DNA from: Paenarthrobacter aurescens
GTDB lineage: Bacteria; Actinomycetota; Actinomycetes; Actinomycetales; Micrococcaceae
Reading direction: 5' to 3'
Assembly: GCF_041549525.1 (NCBI RefSeq)
Contig: NZ_CP157456.1
Span: 3,286,001 to 3,350,000 of the forward strand
DNA: 64,000 bases
The notes under the pieces are model-generated. The model was not told where the DNA came from. It saw only the letters and a program-made list of their open reading frames with translations, and searched no databases. Below, piece by piece: positions 33,300 to 41,789 of this stretch (position 1 is its first letter; the number at the start of each line of letters is the position of its first letter). Made by a program: the position numbers and the translations under genes.

Positions 33300-34193
33300 C
33301 TATGTAACAACCCTGGTTCCCAGGTACATGGAGCTACGATCCGAGCCCGTGATGTGATCGGCCAGGACAGCTGCCTGCTCCCACAATGGCGCCACCATCC
33401 CGTACACCTCGCCGCGGTGCTGGACGCACTCACCCACGGCGTAAATGTCCTCTTCATCCATCACTTTCAGGTGGTCATTCACCACAATTCCGCGCTCCAC
33501 GGCCAAACCGCTGACGACGGCGAGGCCCACGTTCGGTCTGCTGCCTGCGGTGACCACCACCATCTGACAGTCAATGATGGGTTGGTTGGGTACGCTCACT
33601 CCCGTGATGTGGTGGGTCCCCAGGATCGCAACGGCCCCGCTGCCGGGGATCATCCGGACTTCCAGTCCCTGCATTTGCAGACCACGAGCTGCCTCGGGAC
33701 CAACCGGGCCGCGACCGACCACAGCGGCGCGGTGGTGCTCCTTCTGCCGGGCGAACCCGGTCATCCTGCGCGCATCGTCCAGAGTGCGGAAGGTGAAAAC
33801 TCCGTGCCGGAGGGTTCCGCTGGGGCTGGTGAGACCGCTCATGGGTGGCAGGTACGGGCTGCTGCCCGTTGCAATGATCAGGAGGTCGTACTCCACCACC
33901 CGGCCGTTGGAAGCGAAAACGTGGTGGCTGAACTTATCCACCCGTTCCACCCTGGCACCCGTATGGAGCGTGATGTCATTGTGCCGGTACCACTGCAGGG
34001 AGTTGATGACGAGGTCCGTTTCGGCGTCCTCCCCGGTCAGGACGCGGCCCAGCCTGGTCCTGTTGTAATTGCCGTAGGGCTCCTCGCCAAACATGGTGAT
34101 CTGAAACATTTCCGCGCCGCCCCGGGCAAGGATCTCCTCAACGGCCCTTGCCCCGGCCATTCCATTGCCGATCACCACCAGCCGCTTCTGCAT
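33300..34193 (-). CDS. Shortened NirB-like FAD-dependent oxidoreductase
   Basis: 297 residues. The FAD domain is well kept: RLVVIGNGMAGARAVEEIL, PYGNYNRTRLGRVL, LLIIATGSSPYLPP, and VMDEEDIYAVGEC near the end. This resembles the N-terminal third of nitrite reductase large subunit NirB. The NAD domain motif is unusual (VVGRGPVGPEA), and the stretch between GLEVRMIPGSG and VVVTAGSRPN is about 30 residues shorter than in relatives. No rubredoxin-like, [2Fe-2S] or sirohaem domains follow. It may be a decayed nirB remnant or a stand-alone reductase; electron partner unknown. Overlaps the preceding gene by 1 nt (TGATG). Confidence 0.6.
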   Translation of the reverse strand: MQKRLVVIGNGMAGARAVEEILARGGAEMFQITMFGEEPYGNYNRTRLGRVLTGEDAETDLVINSLQWYRHNDITLHTGARVERVDKFSHHVFASNGRVVEYDLLIIATGSSPYLPPMSGLTSPSGTLRHGVFTFRTLDDARRMTGFARQKEHHRAAVVGRGPVGPEAARGLQMQGLEVRMIPGSGAVAILGTHHITGVSVPNQPIIDCQMVVVTAGSRPNVGLAVVSGLAVERGIVVNDHLKVMDEEDIYAVGECVQHRGEVYGMVAPLWEQAAVLADHITGSDRSSMYLGTRVVT

Positions 34194-34540
34194 CAGTGCT
34201 CCACCATGCCCAGATCCACCACCACGTGTCCCCTGAGTCCGATCGGCGCAACAATGAAGAGCTCAATCACCGAACCTCCTTCGGTGTCCTCCACCACCCG
34301 CAACGGAATGTGGACATCACTCTTGGCTCCGATGGGGAAATACCGCATGGGGATTCGGTCACGCATCAGCACCACCGTGATCAATTCCGGGCTTGAGTTG
34401 CCTCCGCGGAAGTAGAGGGTCTGGTTGATCACGCCGTCGGGCACGAAGTGGGAGAGCTCGGCGTGGAGCGGAACCGGCTTATCCAGGCCTGCACCTTCAA
34501 AGTGGTAGATGCCCTGCAGGAAGAGATTCTGAATGATCAC
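34193..34540 (-). CDS. Hypothetical protein upstream of the NirB-like gene
   Basis: 115 residues, starting at GTG 34540 with AAGGA upstream. It appears all-beta (HFEGAGLDKPVPLHAELSHFVPDG, SDVHIPLRVVEDTEGGSVIELFIVAP). No signal peptide or metal motif is clear. I do not recognise the family. The TGATG junction with the NirB-like gene implies co-translation and a shared role, perhaps as a small partner of the flavoprotein. The open frame extends to 34660 but without support. Confidence 0.5.
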   Translation of the reverse strand: MIIQNLFLQGIYHFEGAGLDKPVPLHAELSHFVPDGVINQTLYFRGGNSSPELITVVLMRDRIPMRYFPIGAKSDVHIPLRVVEDTEGGSVIELFIVAPIGLRGHVVVDLGMVEH

Positions 34541-34690
34541 GGAAAGGTCCTTTCGCCTGCTTCCCTCTCCATGGTGCACGGCTGGTGTTTCAGGACGCTC
34601 GATTCCTTGTTTCGGCCTGCAGGCCACTGGGTAACCAACACTTTGCCAAGAGCTCACCACCGCTAAAACCGAGCTATACCGGAGCGAGCA

Positions 34691-36355
34691 CTACAGCAAT
34701 TGGCCGCCGCGCATCCCGTACCGCACCCACGAACCCGTGGCGGTGCGTGCATGGTTGGAAGCACTGTGATCGAACCACTCCCCCAGGGCGCGGTCGTGGC
34801 TGACGATCACCACTGTCCCCTCGAACGAGGCAAGCGCTGCCTCCAACTGCTCCACCAGCACCGGTGCCAGGTGGTTAGTGGGCTCGTCCACGATCATGGT
34901 GCGGTAACCACCCAGGAGGAGCCTGGCCAGGGCGAGCCGGCGCTGCTGACCGGCGGACAAGCCGCCCACTGGAACATGGAACTCGGCCGGCCGGAACAGC
35001 CCCAGCCGCAACAAGCCCTCAGCATGGTCATCGATGTTCCCGCCCAGCCCGGCGGCAAAAGCGGGGAGCAGACGCAGTCCCGGCCGCGCAGGTACGTCGA
35101 GTTCCTGCTGCAGGTAGCCCACCTTGCCGCTGACGGTTACCGTCCCCGCAGCCGGCTTCAGCGTCCCGGCAAGGACGGAAAGCAGCGTGGATTTACCGGC
35201 ACCGTTGGGGCCGGTGATGAGCACTTTTTGTCCGGTTTCCACCCGAAAATCAGTGGGGTTGAGCCGCCCGGGGATGCTCACACCGCTGGCTTCCAATGCG
35301 GGAGCGGACGGGCTTTCCGTCACGGCCGCAGCCCGGAGCGGAGCGGCCAGTTTCAAAGGAACCGGGGGCCGGTCCACCGGGTTCTCTTCCAACCGGCGCA
35401 GCCGTTCCTGGGCGTTGCGGACCTTGCTGGCTGCCGCGCTTTGCCATGTTCCGGTCTTGAACCCGAAAGCCATCTTGTCGTTGTCGCGTTTACGGCCATA
35501 TCCCATGCCGTCGGCCACAGTGGCTGCCTGGAGACGTTCGGCAGCCATAGCATCCAGCCATTGGTCATATTCCTGGATCCAGCGGGCCCGCTCGGCTGCT
35601 TTTTCGCGGAGGTAGCCCTCGTAGCCGTTCCCGTATCGATTCACGGTGCGTCGCTCAGCGTCCACTTCAATGATGGTGGTGGCCACTTTCCGCAGCAGCA
35701 CACGATCATGGGAGACCACCACAACAGTGCCGCGGTGCGCCGCCAACCTGGACTCAAGCCAGGCTGTGCCATCGGCATCCAGATGGTTGGTGGGCTCGTC
35801 CAGCAGCAACGCTTCTGCGGGGTCGGCCAACAGGCAGGCCAGTGCCACCCGTTCCTGCTCACCACCTGATAAAGATCCAAGCGTTCGACGCCGGTCCAAG
35901 CCTCCCAGCCCCAGCTTGTCCAGCGCTGCTTCCACGCGGGATTCGGCGGCGTAGCCTTCACGAAGCTGGTACTCGGTGTGCAGGCTTCCGTAGAGATCCA
36001 ACTCTTCGGCATCGGCGTCAGCGAGGCCTGACTCAAGCTCAGCAATGCGCGCCTCCAGGGAACGCAGCGAAGCCAGGGAAGTATCAATGGCGTCCCCCAC
36101 GGTCTGCGACTCGGAGAAGCCGTGGGTTTGCGCGAGGTAGCCCACGCGGTAGCCGGGATGACCCAGCAATCCCGCCGTGCCGTCGTCGGGCGTCTCCACA
36201 CCGGCCAGCAGGCGCAGCATGGTGGACTTGCCGGCGCCGTTCTCGCCAACTATGGCCACGTGTTCGCCGTGGCCGATGCTGAGGTCAACATTGTGGAGAA
36301 GTTCGCGGTCCCCGTAGCCGTGGGAAACGCCGGAAAGGTGCAGGTGGTCAGTCAA
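34691..36355 (-). CDS. ABC-F family ATPase
   Basis: 554 residues with two ATP-binding cassettes and no membrane segments. Cassette 1 has Walker A GENGAGKST and signature LSGGEQERVALA; cassette 2 has GPNGAGKST and LSAGQQRRLALA. Each has DEPTNHL after Walker B. The charged linker (REKAAERARWIQEYDQWLDAM) is the inter-domain arm typical of ABC-F proteins, which act on the ribosome in translation control or antibiotic protection. I chose TTG 36355 (GAGGA 6 nt upstream); longer starts are possible. It diverges from the ribbon-helix-helix gene. Subtype cannot be set. Confidence 0.88.
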   Translation of the reverse strand: MTDHLHLSGVSHGYGDRELLHNVDLSIGHGEHVAIVGENGAGKSTMLRLLAGVETPDDGTAGLLGHPGYRVGYLAQTHGFSESQTVGDAIDTSLASLRSLEARIAELESGLADADAEELDLYGSLHTEYQLREGYAAESRVEAALDKLGLGGLDRRRTLGSLSGGEQERVALACLLADPAEALLLDEPTNHLDADGTAWLESRLAAHRGTVVVVSHDRVLLRKVATTIIEVDAERRTVNRYGNGYEGYLREKAAERARWIQEYDQWLDAMAAERLQAATVADGMGYGRKRDNDKMAFGFKTGTWQSAAASKVRNAQERLRRLEENPVDRPPVPLKLAAPLRAAAVTESPSAPALEASGVSIPGRLNPTDFRVETGQKVLITGPNGAGKSTLLSVLAGTLKPAAGTVTVSGKVGYLQQELDVPARPGLRLLPAFAAGLGGNIDDHAEGLLRLGLFRPAEFHVPVGGLSAGQQRRLALARLLLGGYRTMIVDEPTNHLAPVLVEQLEAALASFEGTVVIVSHDRALGEWFDHSASNHARTATGSWVRYGMRGGQLL

Positions 36356-36525
36356 GAGGAATCCTCGCAAGTCCGCAGTGAGTGGCAGAAAGCCATGTGG
36401 GTACTGGGGATGCAGCCGATGGGAAGGGGCTGCGCTCAAGACTTCATGGCTCCAGCCTGACAACGGAAAACGGATGCGTCAAGCCGGACACCACCTATCA
36501 CCAGCGGCCGGCCGCGTGACATTGC

Positions 36526-36559
36526 CATGACACCATAATGGCGTCACAATGGTGTCATG
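36526..36559. promoter_or_regulatory. Operator overlapping the RHH gene start codon
   Basis: Perfect 11-bp inverted repeat, CATGACACCAT (36526-36536) and ATGGTGTCATG (36549-36559), with a third half-site ATGGCGTCA (36538-36546) 11 bp before ATGGTGTCA. The right arm contains the start codon of the ribbon-helix-helix gene. Closely spaced half-sites suit cooperative RHH dimers, so autorepression is likely. Confidence 0.72.
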
Positions 36560-37054
36560 CAGCTCAACCAGTACATCAGTTCGGTGCAGCACCAGTTGGA
36601 AACCGCCGCCGAGGCCGGTGGGCCGGAAGCCCGCGCCCTCAGCGAGCGCCTCACCGCCGCCGTCGAATCAACGGTCCGGCTGGTTCTTCTGGAGGCACTG
36701 TCCGAGGCAGCGAGCCAGATCACCCTGGAACTTGCTCCGGGTTCTGTGGAGCTAAGGCTCCGCGGCCGCGATCCGGAGTTCGTTGTCAACATCCCCCAGA
36801 GCGGAGACTTCGAGGCACGGGTTGAGCAGTCCATCCACAGCGCCATAGCGGAGGATTTCGACGGCGGCAGCACCTCGCGCACCACCCTCCGGCTTCCGGA
36901 TCAACTCAAACAGCACGTCGAGGAGGCTGCGGCCAAGGACGGATTGTCCGTGAACTCCTGGCTGGTCCGGGCAGTTTCCGAGTCTCTCCGAAGCGCATCC
37001 GGAAGAACCGATCGGGAACCCGGCCAGCAAACCTTCACGGGATGGGCACGCTGA
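36557..37054 (+). CDS. Ribbon-helix-helix (HicB/Arc-like) protein
   Basis: 165 residues. The C-terminal half has TTLRLPDQLKQHVEEAAAKDGLSVNSWLVRAVSESL, a ribbon-helix-helix DNA-binding motif as in HicB C-termini and Arc. The N-terminal ~100 residues are Ala/Glu-rich and partly helical, then a strand-rich stretch; I do not recognise it. It probably represses its own operon through the operator on its start codon. It overlaps the DUF4097 gene (TGATG). No toxin-like partner such as HicA is adjacent, so a toxin-antitoxin role is not supported. Confidence 0.78.
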   Translation: MQLNQYISSVQHQLETAAEAGGPEARALSERLTAAVESTVRLVLLEALSEAASQITLELAPGSVELRLRGRDPEFVVNIPQSGDFEARVEQSIHSAIAEDFDGGSTSRTTLRLPDQLKQHVEEAAAKDGLSVNSWLVRAVSESLRSASGRTDREPGQQTFTGWAR

Positions 37055-37917
37055 TGGTGACTTTCCAGACCCCCCAGCCGATCGCCGTCGTGGTTGACGT
37101 GTCAATCCGTGGCGAGATTTTGATAGTGGCCCGCGAGCATCACGATACCGAGGTGACGGTTACGGCCCGCAAGGCCAAGCGCAGCCTGGACGTCAAGATG
37201 GCTGAGCAAACCACCGTGGACTATGCAGACGGCCGCTTGAACATCAGGCTTCACCCGGGATTCCGCCACAGCTGGTTCAGCGATGGCGGCGCAGTTCAGA
37301 TCACCGTGGCGGTGCCCGTGGGTAGCAGCCTGGAGCTGAAGACTGCCATGGGAGACATCAGCTGTGAAGGTGAATTCGGTGCTGCCGATCTCAGGACGGA
37401 CCTGGGCCACATCCGCGTGGACCACTGCGGCGAGCTGCGCGCCCACACGGACATGGGGGACATTGCGGTGGAGCATGCCGCGGGCAGGTCCAAAATCAAG
37501 ACCGGTTCAGGCAAGATCCGCATCCGCAGCATTGAAGGGGTTGCCACTGTAAAGAACGGCAACGGCAACACCTACATTGCCCAGGCATCCGGCGAACTGA
37601 GCGTCAGTGCAGCCAACGGCGACGTTTCGCTGGAGCGGACCGGCCTTTCCACCACCGTCAAAACATCCAGCGGGGACATCACTGTGGGCGAAGTGGTTGC
37701 CGGCAACCTCACGGTTCAGACTGCCGCGGGCACACTGACCGTGGGCGTGCGCGAAGGTACTGCTGCCTGGCTTGATCTGAACACCAAGTACGGACGTGTC
37801 CGCAACGGCCTTGAAGCCACCAGCGGACCGGGCGATACCAAGGACACAGTGGAGATCAGGGCCCGCAACGCATATGGCGACATCGCAGTGTCCCGCTCCC
37901 CCGTCACCGTGGTGTAG
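37054..37917 (+). CDS. DUF4097-family beta-strand repeat protein
   Basis: 287 residues of repeating beta strands, for example LELKTAMGDISCEGEFGAADLRTDLGHIRVDHCGEL, then GKIRIRSIEGVATVKNGNGNTYIAQASGEL. Gly-Asp turns recur about every 20 residues, as in DUF4097/adhesin-like beta-solenoids. No signal peptide or membrane anchor is seen, so it appears cytosolic. Co-translated with the ribbon-helix-helix protein, which suggests the pair works together, perhaps as regulator and effector. Function unknown. Convergent with the Mn importer. Confidence 0.78.
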   Translation: MVTFQTPQPIAVVVDVSIRGEILIVAREHHDTEVTVTARKAKRSLDVKMAEQTTVDYADGRLNIRLHPGFRHSWFSDGGAVQITVAVPVGSSLELKTAMGDISCEGEFGAADLRTDLGHIRVDHCGELRAHTDMGDIAVEHAAGRSKIKTGSGKIRIRSIEGVATVKNGNGNTYIAQASGELSVSAANGDVSLERTGLSTTVKTSSGDITVGEVVAGNLTVQTAAGTLTVGVREGTAAWLDLNTKYGRVRNGLEATSGPGDTKDTVEIRARNAYGDIAVSRSPVTVV

Positions 37918-37924
37918 GCGGGCA

Positions 37925-38788
37925 CTAGGCCGCGGCGACAGCCCTCTTGCGCCGGGCTTTGGCAAGCCGCGTACCTATCAATCCCTGCCGCGGGCTGAAC
38001 AGGTACACCACCCCGAACACCACGCCCTGCGTCAGCACCACCATGGCTCCCGAGGCCGTATCAAGGTAGTAGCTGAGATAGATACCCGCTACGGAGCACA
38101 CCACTGAAATGACGGGCGCAATGACCAGCATCCGGGAAAAACGATCGGTCAGCAGGTAGGCGGTGGCACCCGGGATGATCAGCATGGCCACCACCAGCAC
38201 CACGCCCACGGTCTGCAGGGCAACCACGGAAGTCAGGGCCAGCAGGCCCAGGAGCAGGGCGCCGAGCCTGCGCGGGGAGAGTCCGATCGCGTGGGCGTGT
38301 GTTGAGTCAAAGGCATAAAGGGTGAGGTCACGGCGTTTGAGGATCAGGATGGCAAAGGCCACAACGCCCAGGACCACCACCTGAATGAGGTCCGGAACAC
38401 TGACGCCCAAAAGGTTTCCGAAGATGATGTGGTTCAGGTCGGTCTGGCTCGGGGTGACGGATATCAGCACCAGCCCCAGGGCGAACAGGGACGTGAAGAC
38501 GATCCCTATGGCCGCGTCTTCCTTCACCCGGCTGGTGTTGCGAACCACCCCGATCAACGTCACTGCGATCAGCGCGAACACCAGCGCCCCCAGCGCGAAC
38601 GGCGCGCCCACAATGTAGGCGAGTACGACGCCGGGAAGCACCGCGTGCGAGACGGCGTCGCCCATGAGGGACCAGCCGATCAGGACGAGCCAACAGCTCA
38701 GGACAGCGCACACCACGGCAGCTATGGCAGTGGTGGCCAGGGCACGGACCATGAAGTCGTAGCTGAGGGGTTCGAGCAGGAATTCCAC
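37925..38788 (-). CDS. Metal ABC transporter permease (Mn/Zn/Fe type)
   Basis: 287 residues with about eight to nine hydrophobic segments. SYDFMVRALATTAIAAVVCAVLSCWLVLIGWSLMGDAVSHAVLPGV is the classic start of ABC-3 family metal permeases (ZnuB/MntB/SitC). It forms the channel for a divalent metal. It is the third gene of the binding protein-ATPase-permease operon, 3 nt after the ATPase stop. Confidence 0.9.
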   Translation of the reverse strand: MEFLLEPLSYDFMVRALATTAIAAVVCAVLSCWLVLIGWSLMGDAVSHAVLPGVVLAYIVGAPFALGALVFALIAVTLIGVVRNTSRVKEDAAIGIVFTSLFALGLVLISVTPSQTDLNHIIFGNLLGVSVPDLIQVVVLGVVAFAILILKRRDLTLYAFDSTHAHAIGLSPRRLGALLLGLLALTSVVALQTVGVVLVVAMLIIPGATAYLLTDRFSRMLVIAPVISVVCSVAGIYLSYYLDTASGAMVVLTQGVVFGVVYLFSPRQGLIGTRLAKARRKRAVAAA

Positions 38789-38791
38789 GGC

Positions 38792-39526
38792 CTAGCCCCT
38801 GTTCATCACGTCGAGGCCAAAGGCCATGGCAAGGTTCTCCGGCTGGAGCACGGTGTCCGGGCTTCCATGCATGAGCACCTTGCGCATCAGCAACACCGCT
38901 TCGTCGCAGAGCTGGGGCAGGGCGTGGAGATCGTGCGTGGAGATCAGGATGGTGGCACCGCTGTCCGCCAGCTCGCGGAGCAGCCTGGTGATGGTGGCCT
39001 CGGACCGCTTGTCCACGCCCGCGAAAGGTTCGTCCAGCAGCATCATGGTGGCACCTTGCGCTATGCCCCTGGCAACGAACGCCCGCTTTTTCTGCCCTCC
39101 GGACAGCTGGCCGATTTGCCGGTCCGCGTACTCGCTCAGCTCTACCCTTTCCAGAGCATGCTCGACGGCGTCCCGGTCCGCTTTGCGGGGCCGGCGCGTG
39201 AATCCCAGGTGCCCGTAACGGCCCATCATCACCACATCGCGAACGGACAGGGGAAAGGCCCAGTCGACGTCTTCGCTCTGGGGTACGTATCCGATTCCCG
39301 CGTCCTTGCGCATCTTCACCGGGGGTTCTCCGTGGATGAGCACCCTGCCCGAGTCCGGTTTGACCATGCCCATGATCACTTTGAACAGAGTGGACTTGCC
39401 GGAGCCATTCATGCCCACCAGGCCGCAGATCCGTGAATGTTCCAGGCTCAGTGACGCTGAGTCCAGTGCCAGGACTTCACCATAGTGAACGGTGACGTTC
39501 TCCACGGTGATCGCAGCTGAGCTCAT
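38792..39526 (-). CDS. Metal ABC transporter ATPase
   Basis: 244 residues with Walker A GMNGSGKST, the Q-loop YVPQSEDVDW, signature LSGGQKKRAFVARG and Walker B MMLLDEPFAG. It belongs to the Mn/Zn importer ATPase group (MntA/ZnuC/SitB type) and energises the neighbouring permease. The start overlaps the binding-protein stop by 4 nt. Confidence 0.92.
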   Translation of the reverse strand: MSSAAITVENVTVHYGEVLALDSASLSLEHSRICGLVGMNGSGKSTLFKVIMGMVKPDSGRVLIHGEPPVKMRKDAGIGYVPQSEDVDWAFPLSVRDVVMMGRYGHLGFTRRPRKADRDAVEHALERVELSEYADRQIGQLSGGQKKRAFVARGIAQGATMMLLDEPFAGVDKRSEATITRLLRELADSGATILISTHDLHALPQLCDEAVLLMRKVLMHGSPDTVLQPENLAMAFGLDVMNRG

Positions 39527-40467
39527 GAGGTGCCTCCTGTCAGTGCCGAGGTGATGACTTTGGCATCGTGCCGTATCAGGTCCAGGTAGGTGGGGACGGG
39601 CCCGTCCGCTTCAGAAAGAGAATCGACGTACAGCACCCCACCGAAGGTGGCTTCGGTGGCCCCCACTACCTGTTGCATTGGGGCATCGGACACCGTGGAT
39701 TCGCAGAACACCGCAGGAACTTGGTTGTCCTTGACGAACTCTATTGCCCGGGTGATCTGCTGTGGCGTGGCCTGCTGCTCCGCGTTCACTGCCCAGATGT
39801 ATACCTCTTTGAGGCCGGCATCGCGGGCCAGGTAGGAAAATGCCCCTTCGCAGGTGACCAGGGCGCGCTGCTTCTCCGAAAGCACGGATAGTTTGGAGAC
39901 CATCTCATCCTGGACGCTTTGAAGCTGGGTGTTGTAGGCCTTGGCATTGGCTTCGAACTCGGCGGCGTGGGAGGGGTCCAGCTTGGCGAATGCCTTGGCC
40001 ATGTTGTTGGCGTAGATCTGAACGTTTTTGGGTGACATCCACGCGTGGGGGTTTGGCTTGCCCTGGTATGAGTCCTCGGCAATTGGCATCACGTCCACGC
40101 CATCACTGACAACTGCGTGCGGCACGTCCAGGTCTTCGACGAACTGCCCGAACCACGCCTCGAGGTTCAGCCCGTTGTCCAGGATCAAGTCCGCTTGGGC
40201 GGCTTTGCGGATATCACCCGGAGTGGGCTCGTAACCGTGGATCTCGGCCCCGGCCTTGGTGATTGATTCCACGCGCAGCTTGTCCCCGGCAACGTTCTTG
40301 GCGACGTCGGCCAGCACGGTGAACGTTGTGAGCACCACAGGCTTGTCATCCCCACTTGCCGGGGAGTTTCCGCCGCAGGCAGAGACTCCCAGGGCAAGGG
40401 CAATTGCGGTCAGGGCAGCAGCGAAACGGCGGACATCTTTGGCGCGCCGAAACGGAAAGTTAGGCAT
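39523..40467 (-). CDS. Metal-binding lipoprotein of a Mn-type ABC importer
   Basis: 314 residues from ATG 40467. A signal peptide ends in the lipobox LGVSAC. It is a cluster A-I solute-binding protein with the four expected ligands: His in IHGYEPTP, His in PHAWMSP, Glu in TCEGAFSYL and Asp in YVDSLSEA. Glu at the third site, and no long His-rich loop, favour Mn2+ (or Fe2+) over Zn2+. That specificity is inferred from family rules. It diverges from the CPBP protease gene. No clear MntR/DtxR-like box is visible in the short gap. Confidence 0.85.
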   Translation of the reverse strand: MPNFPFRRAKDVRRFAAALTAIALALGVSACGGNSPASGDDKPVVLTTFTVLADVAKNVAGDKLRVESITKAGAEIHGYEPTPGDIRKAAQADLILDNGLNLEAWFGQFVEDLDVPHAVVSDGVDVMPIAEDSYQGKPNPHAWMSPKNVQIYANNMAKAFAKLDPSHAAEFEANAKAYNTQLQSVQDEMVSKLSVLSEKQRALVTCEGAFSYLARDAGLKEVYIWAVNAEQQATPQQITRAIEFVKDNQVPAVFCESTVSDAPMQQVVGATEATFGGVLYVDSLSEADGPVPTYLDLIRHDAKVITSALTGGTS

Positions 40468-40518
40468 ACCGAAAATTGTAGCCAAGCGGGGGCCGCCCGG
40501 CAAAGCTAGGCTGGTCAC

Positions 40519-41247
40519 ATGGGCACTCTTTCCACCACGGCATCTCCGTACAAGTTCACTGCCCTGGACGGCCTCGCCGTTGCCGTCTACCTGGGTTTTA
40601 CCGCCTACTTCCTGCTGGCCGGCGAGACGCTCAACCAGTTGATGCTGCAGCTGTTCGCCAACCCGGCGACAGCGTCCTATGCCGTCAACGCGATCTTTTA
40701 TGCCGGCGTCGGAATATTCGCTGTGGCATCAGCGTGGCGCGTAGCCGGACGCGACCTGAAGATCCTGGGAACCCGGCCCTGGTTCACGCTGGGCATGGTT
40801 CCACTGGCCATTGTGGTCATGCTGATAGTTACGGCCCTGCTGGTGGCGGCCTTCGGCGGCGCGCAAAGCTCTGAGAACCAGCTGGGCATCCAAGGCATGC
40901 TGCAACAGGTACCGGCGTGGTTGATGGTGCCGTTGCTGGTGATCCTTGGTCCGTTCGTGGAGGAGTACCTTTTCCGGCACCTGCTCATTGGCAAGTTGTC
41001 GCGGTACCTGAACATCTGGATCTGCTGCGTGATCTCCGTGGTGGTCTTCGCCTCCATCCATGTGGTGGGCCGCGAGGGCCTTGCCCTGCCCGCCCTGGCC
41101 CCGTATTTGGGGATGGCCGTGGTGTTGGTGGCCGTCTATGTGTGGACCGGCAAGAACCTGATGTTCTCCTACTTTGTCCACGCCGCAAAGAACCTCATGG
41201 CGGTAGTTCTCATCTACGCCGTACCCCCGGAACTCCTGCCCAGCTAA
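40519..41247 (+). CDS. CPBP family intramembrane metalloprotease
   Basis: 242 residues with about six to seven hydrophobic segments. The CPBP (CAAX-protease/Rce1-like) motifs are present: EEYLFRHLLIGKL and FASIHVVG. The family includes glutamate-dependent intramembrane proteases, some linked to bacteriocin immunity; the substrate here is unknown. It starts 51 nt from the divergent Mn importer gene and is followed by the VOC-like gene. Confidence 0.85.
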   Translation: MGTLSTTASPYKFTALDGLAVAVYLGFTAYFLLAGETLNQLMLQLFANPATASYAVNAIFYAGVGIFAVASAWRVAGRDLKILGTRPWFTLGMVPLAIVVMLIVTALLVAAFGGAQSSENQLGIQGMLQQVPAWLMVPLLVILGPFVEEYLFRHLLIGKLSRYLNIWICCVISVVVFASIHVVGREGLALPALAPYLGMAVVLVAVYVWTGKNLMFSYFVHAAKNLMAVVLIYAVPPELLPS

Positions 41248-41330
41248 GTTGCCGGGTAGTTGGGTAACCCGGACGGAAGGTGACCGCAACGCCCTACCCA
41301 GGCAACCGCCGTCGGGATTAGTTTGTTGGC

Positions 41331-41768
41331 ATGACGCTGAACATCCAGGTAGTAGTCGATTGCAAGAAGCTCCACGACCTCGCCGATTGGTGGGCTGAAA
41401 CCCTCGAATGGACGGTGGAACCCCAGGACGAGGCGTTCATCCGGTCCATGATCGAACAGGGGTATGCCACCGAGGACCAGACCATCACCCACAACGGCAA
41501 GCTGGTCTGGGCAGAAGGCTGCGCCATTGTGCCGGCCGAGGACAAAGACCCCAAGACCGGCCGGCGGATCCTGTTCCAAACCGATCCGAACCAAAAGTCC
41601 GTCAAAAACCGTGTGCATTGGGACGTCCGGCTGGACGGCCGGGACAAGGATGAGGTGCGGAAACAGTTGGAAGCACGCGGCGCCAAACACCTGTGGACCG
41701 CAAACCAAGGACCCCACGAGTGGCACACCATGGCCGACCCCGAAGGCAACGAGTTCTGCATCAGCTAG
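41331..41768 (+). CDS. VOC (glyoxalase-like) domain protein
   Basis: 145 residues with a two-module VOC pattern: NIQVVVDCKKLHDLADWWAETLEWTVEP, ILFQTDPNQKSVKNRVHWDV, then MADPEGNEFCI at the end. The conserved Trp-rich WWAETL and the ending PEGNEFC are typical of glyoxalase-like family members of actinobacteria. Metal ligands are partly visible (His in VHWDV, Glu in GNEF). Substrate unknown. It sits just before menB with a 21-nt gap; a link to menaquinone is not implied. Confidence 0.75.
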   Translation: MTLNIQVVVDCKKLHDLADWWAETLEWTVEPQDEAFIRSMIEQGYATEDQTITHNGKLVWAEGCAIVPAEDKDPKTGRRILFQTDPNQKSVKNRVHWDVRLDGRDKDEVRKQLEARGAKHLWTANQGPHEWHTMADPEGNEFCIS

Positions 41769-41789
41769 GGCCATAACTAGACTCGGAGT

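Noticed and set aside
36557..37917. Toxin-antitoxin system
   Set aside because: The HicB-like RHH protein has no HicA-like or other toxin next to it; the partner is a beta-strand repeat protein.
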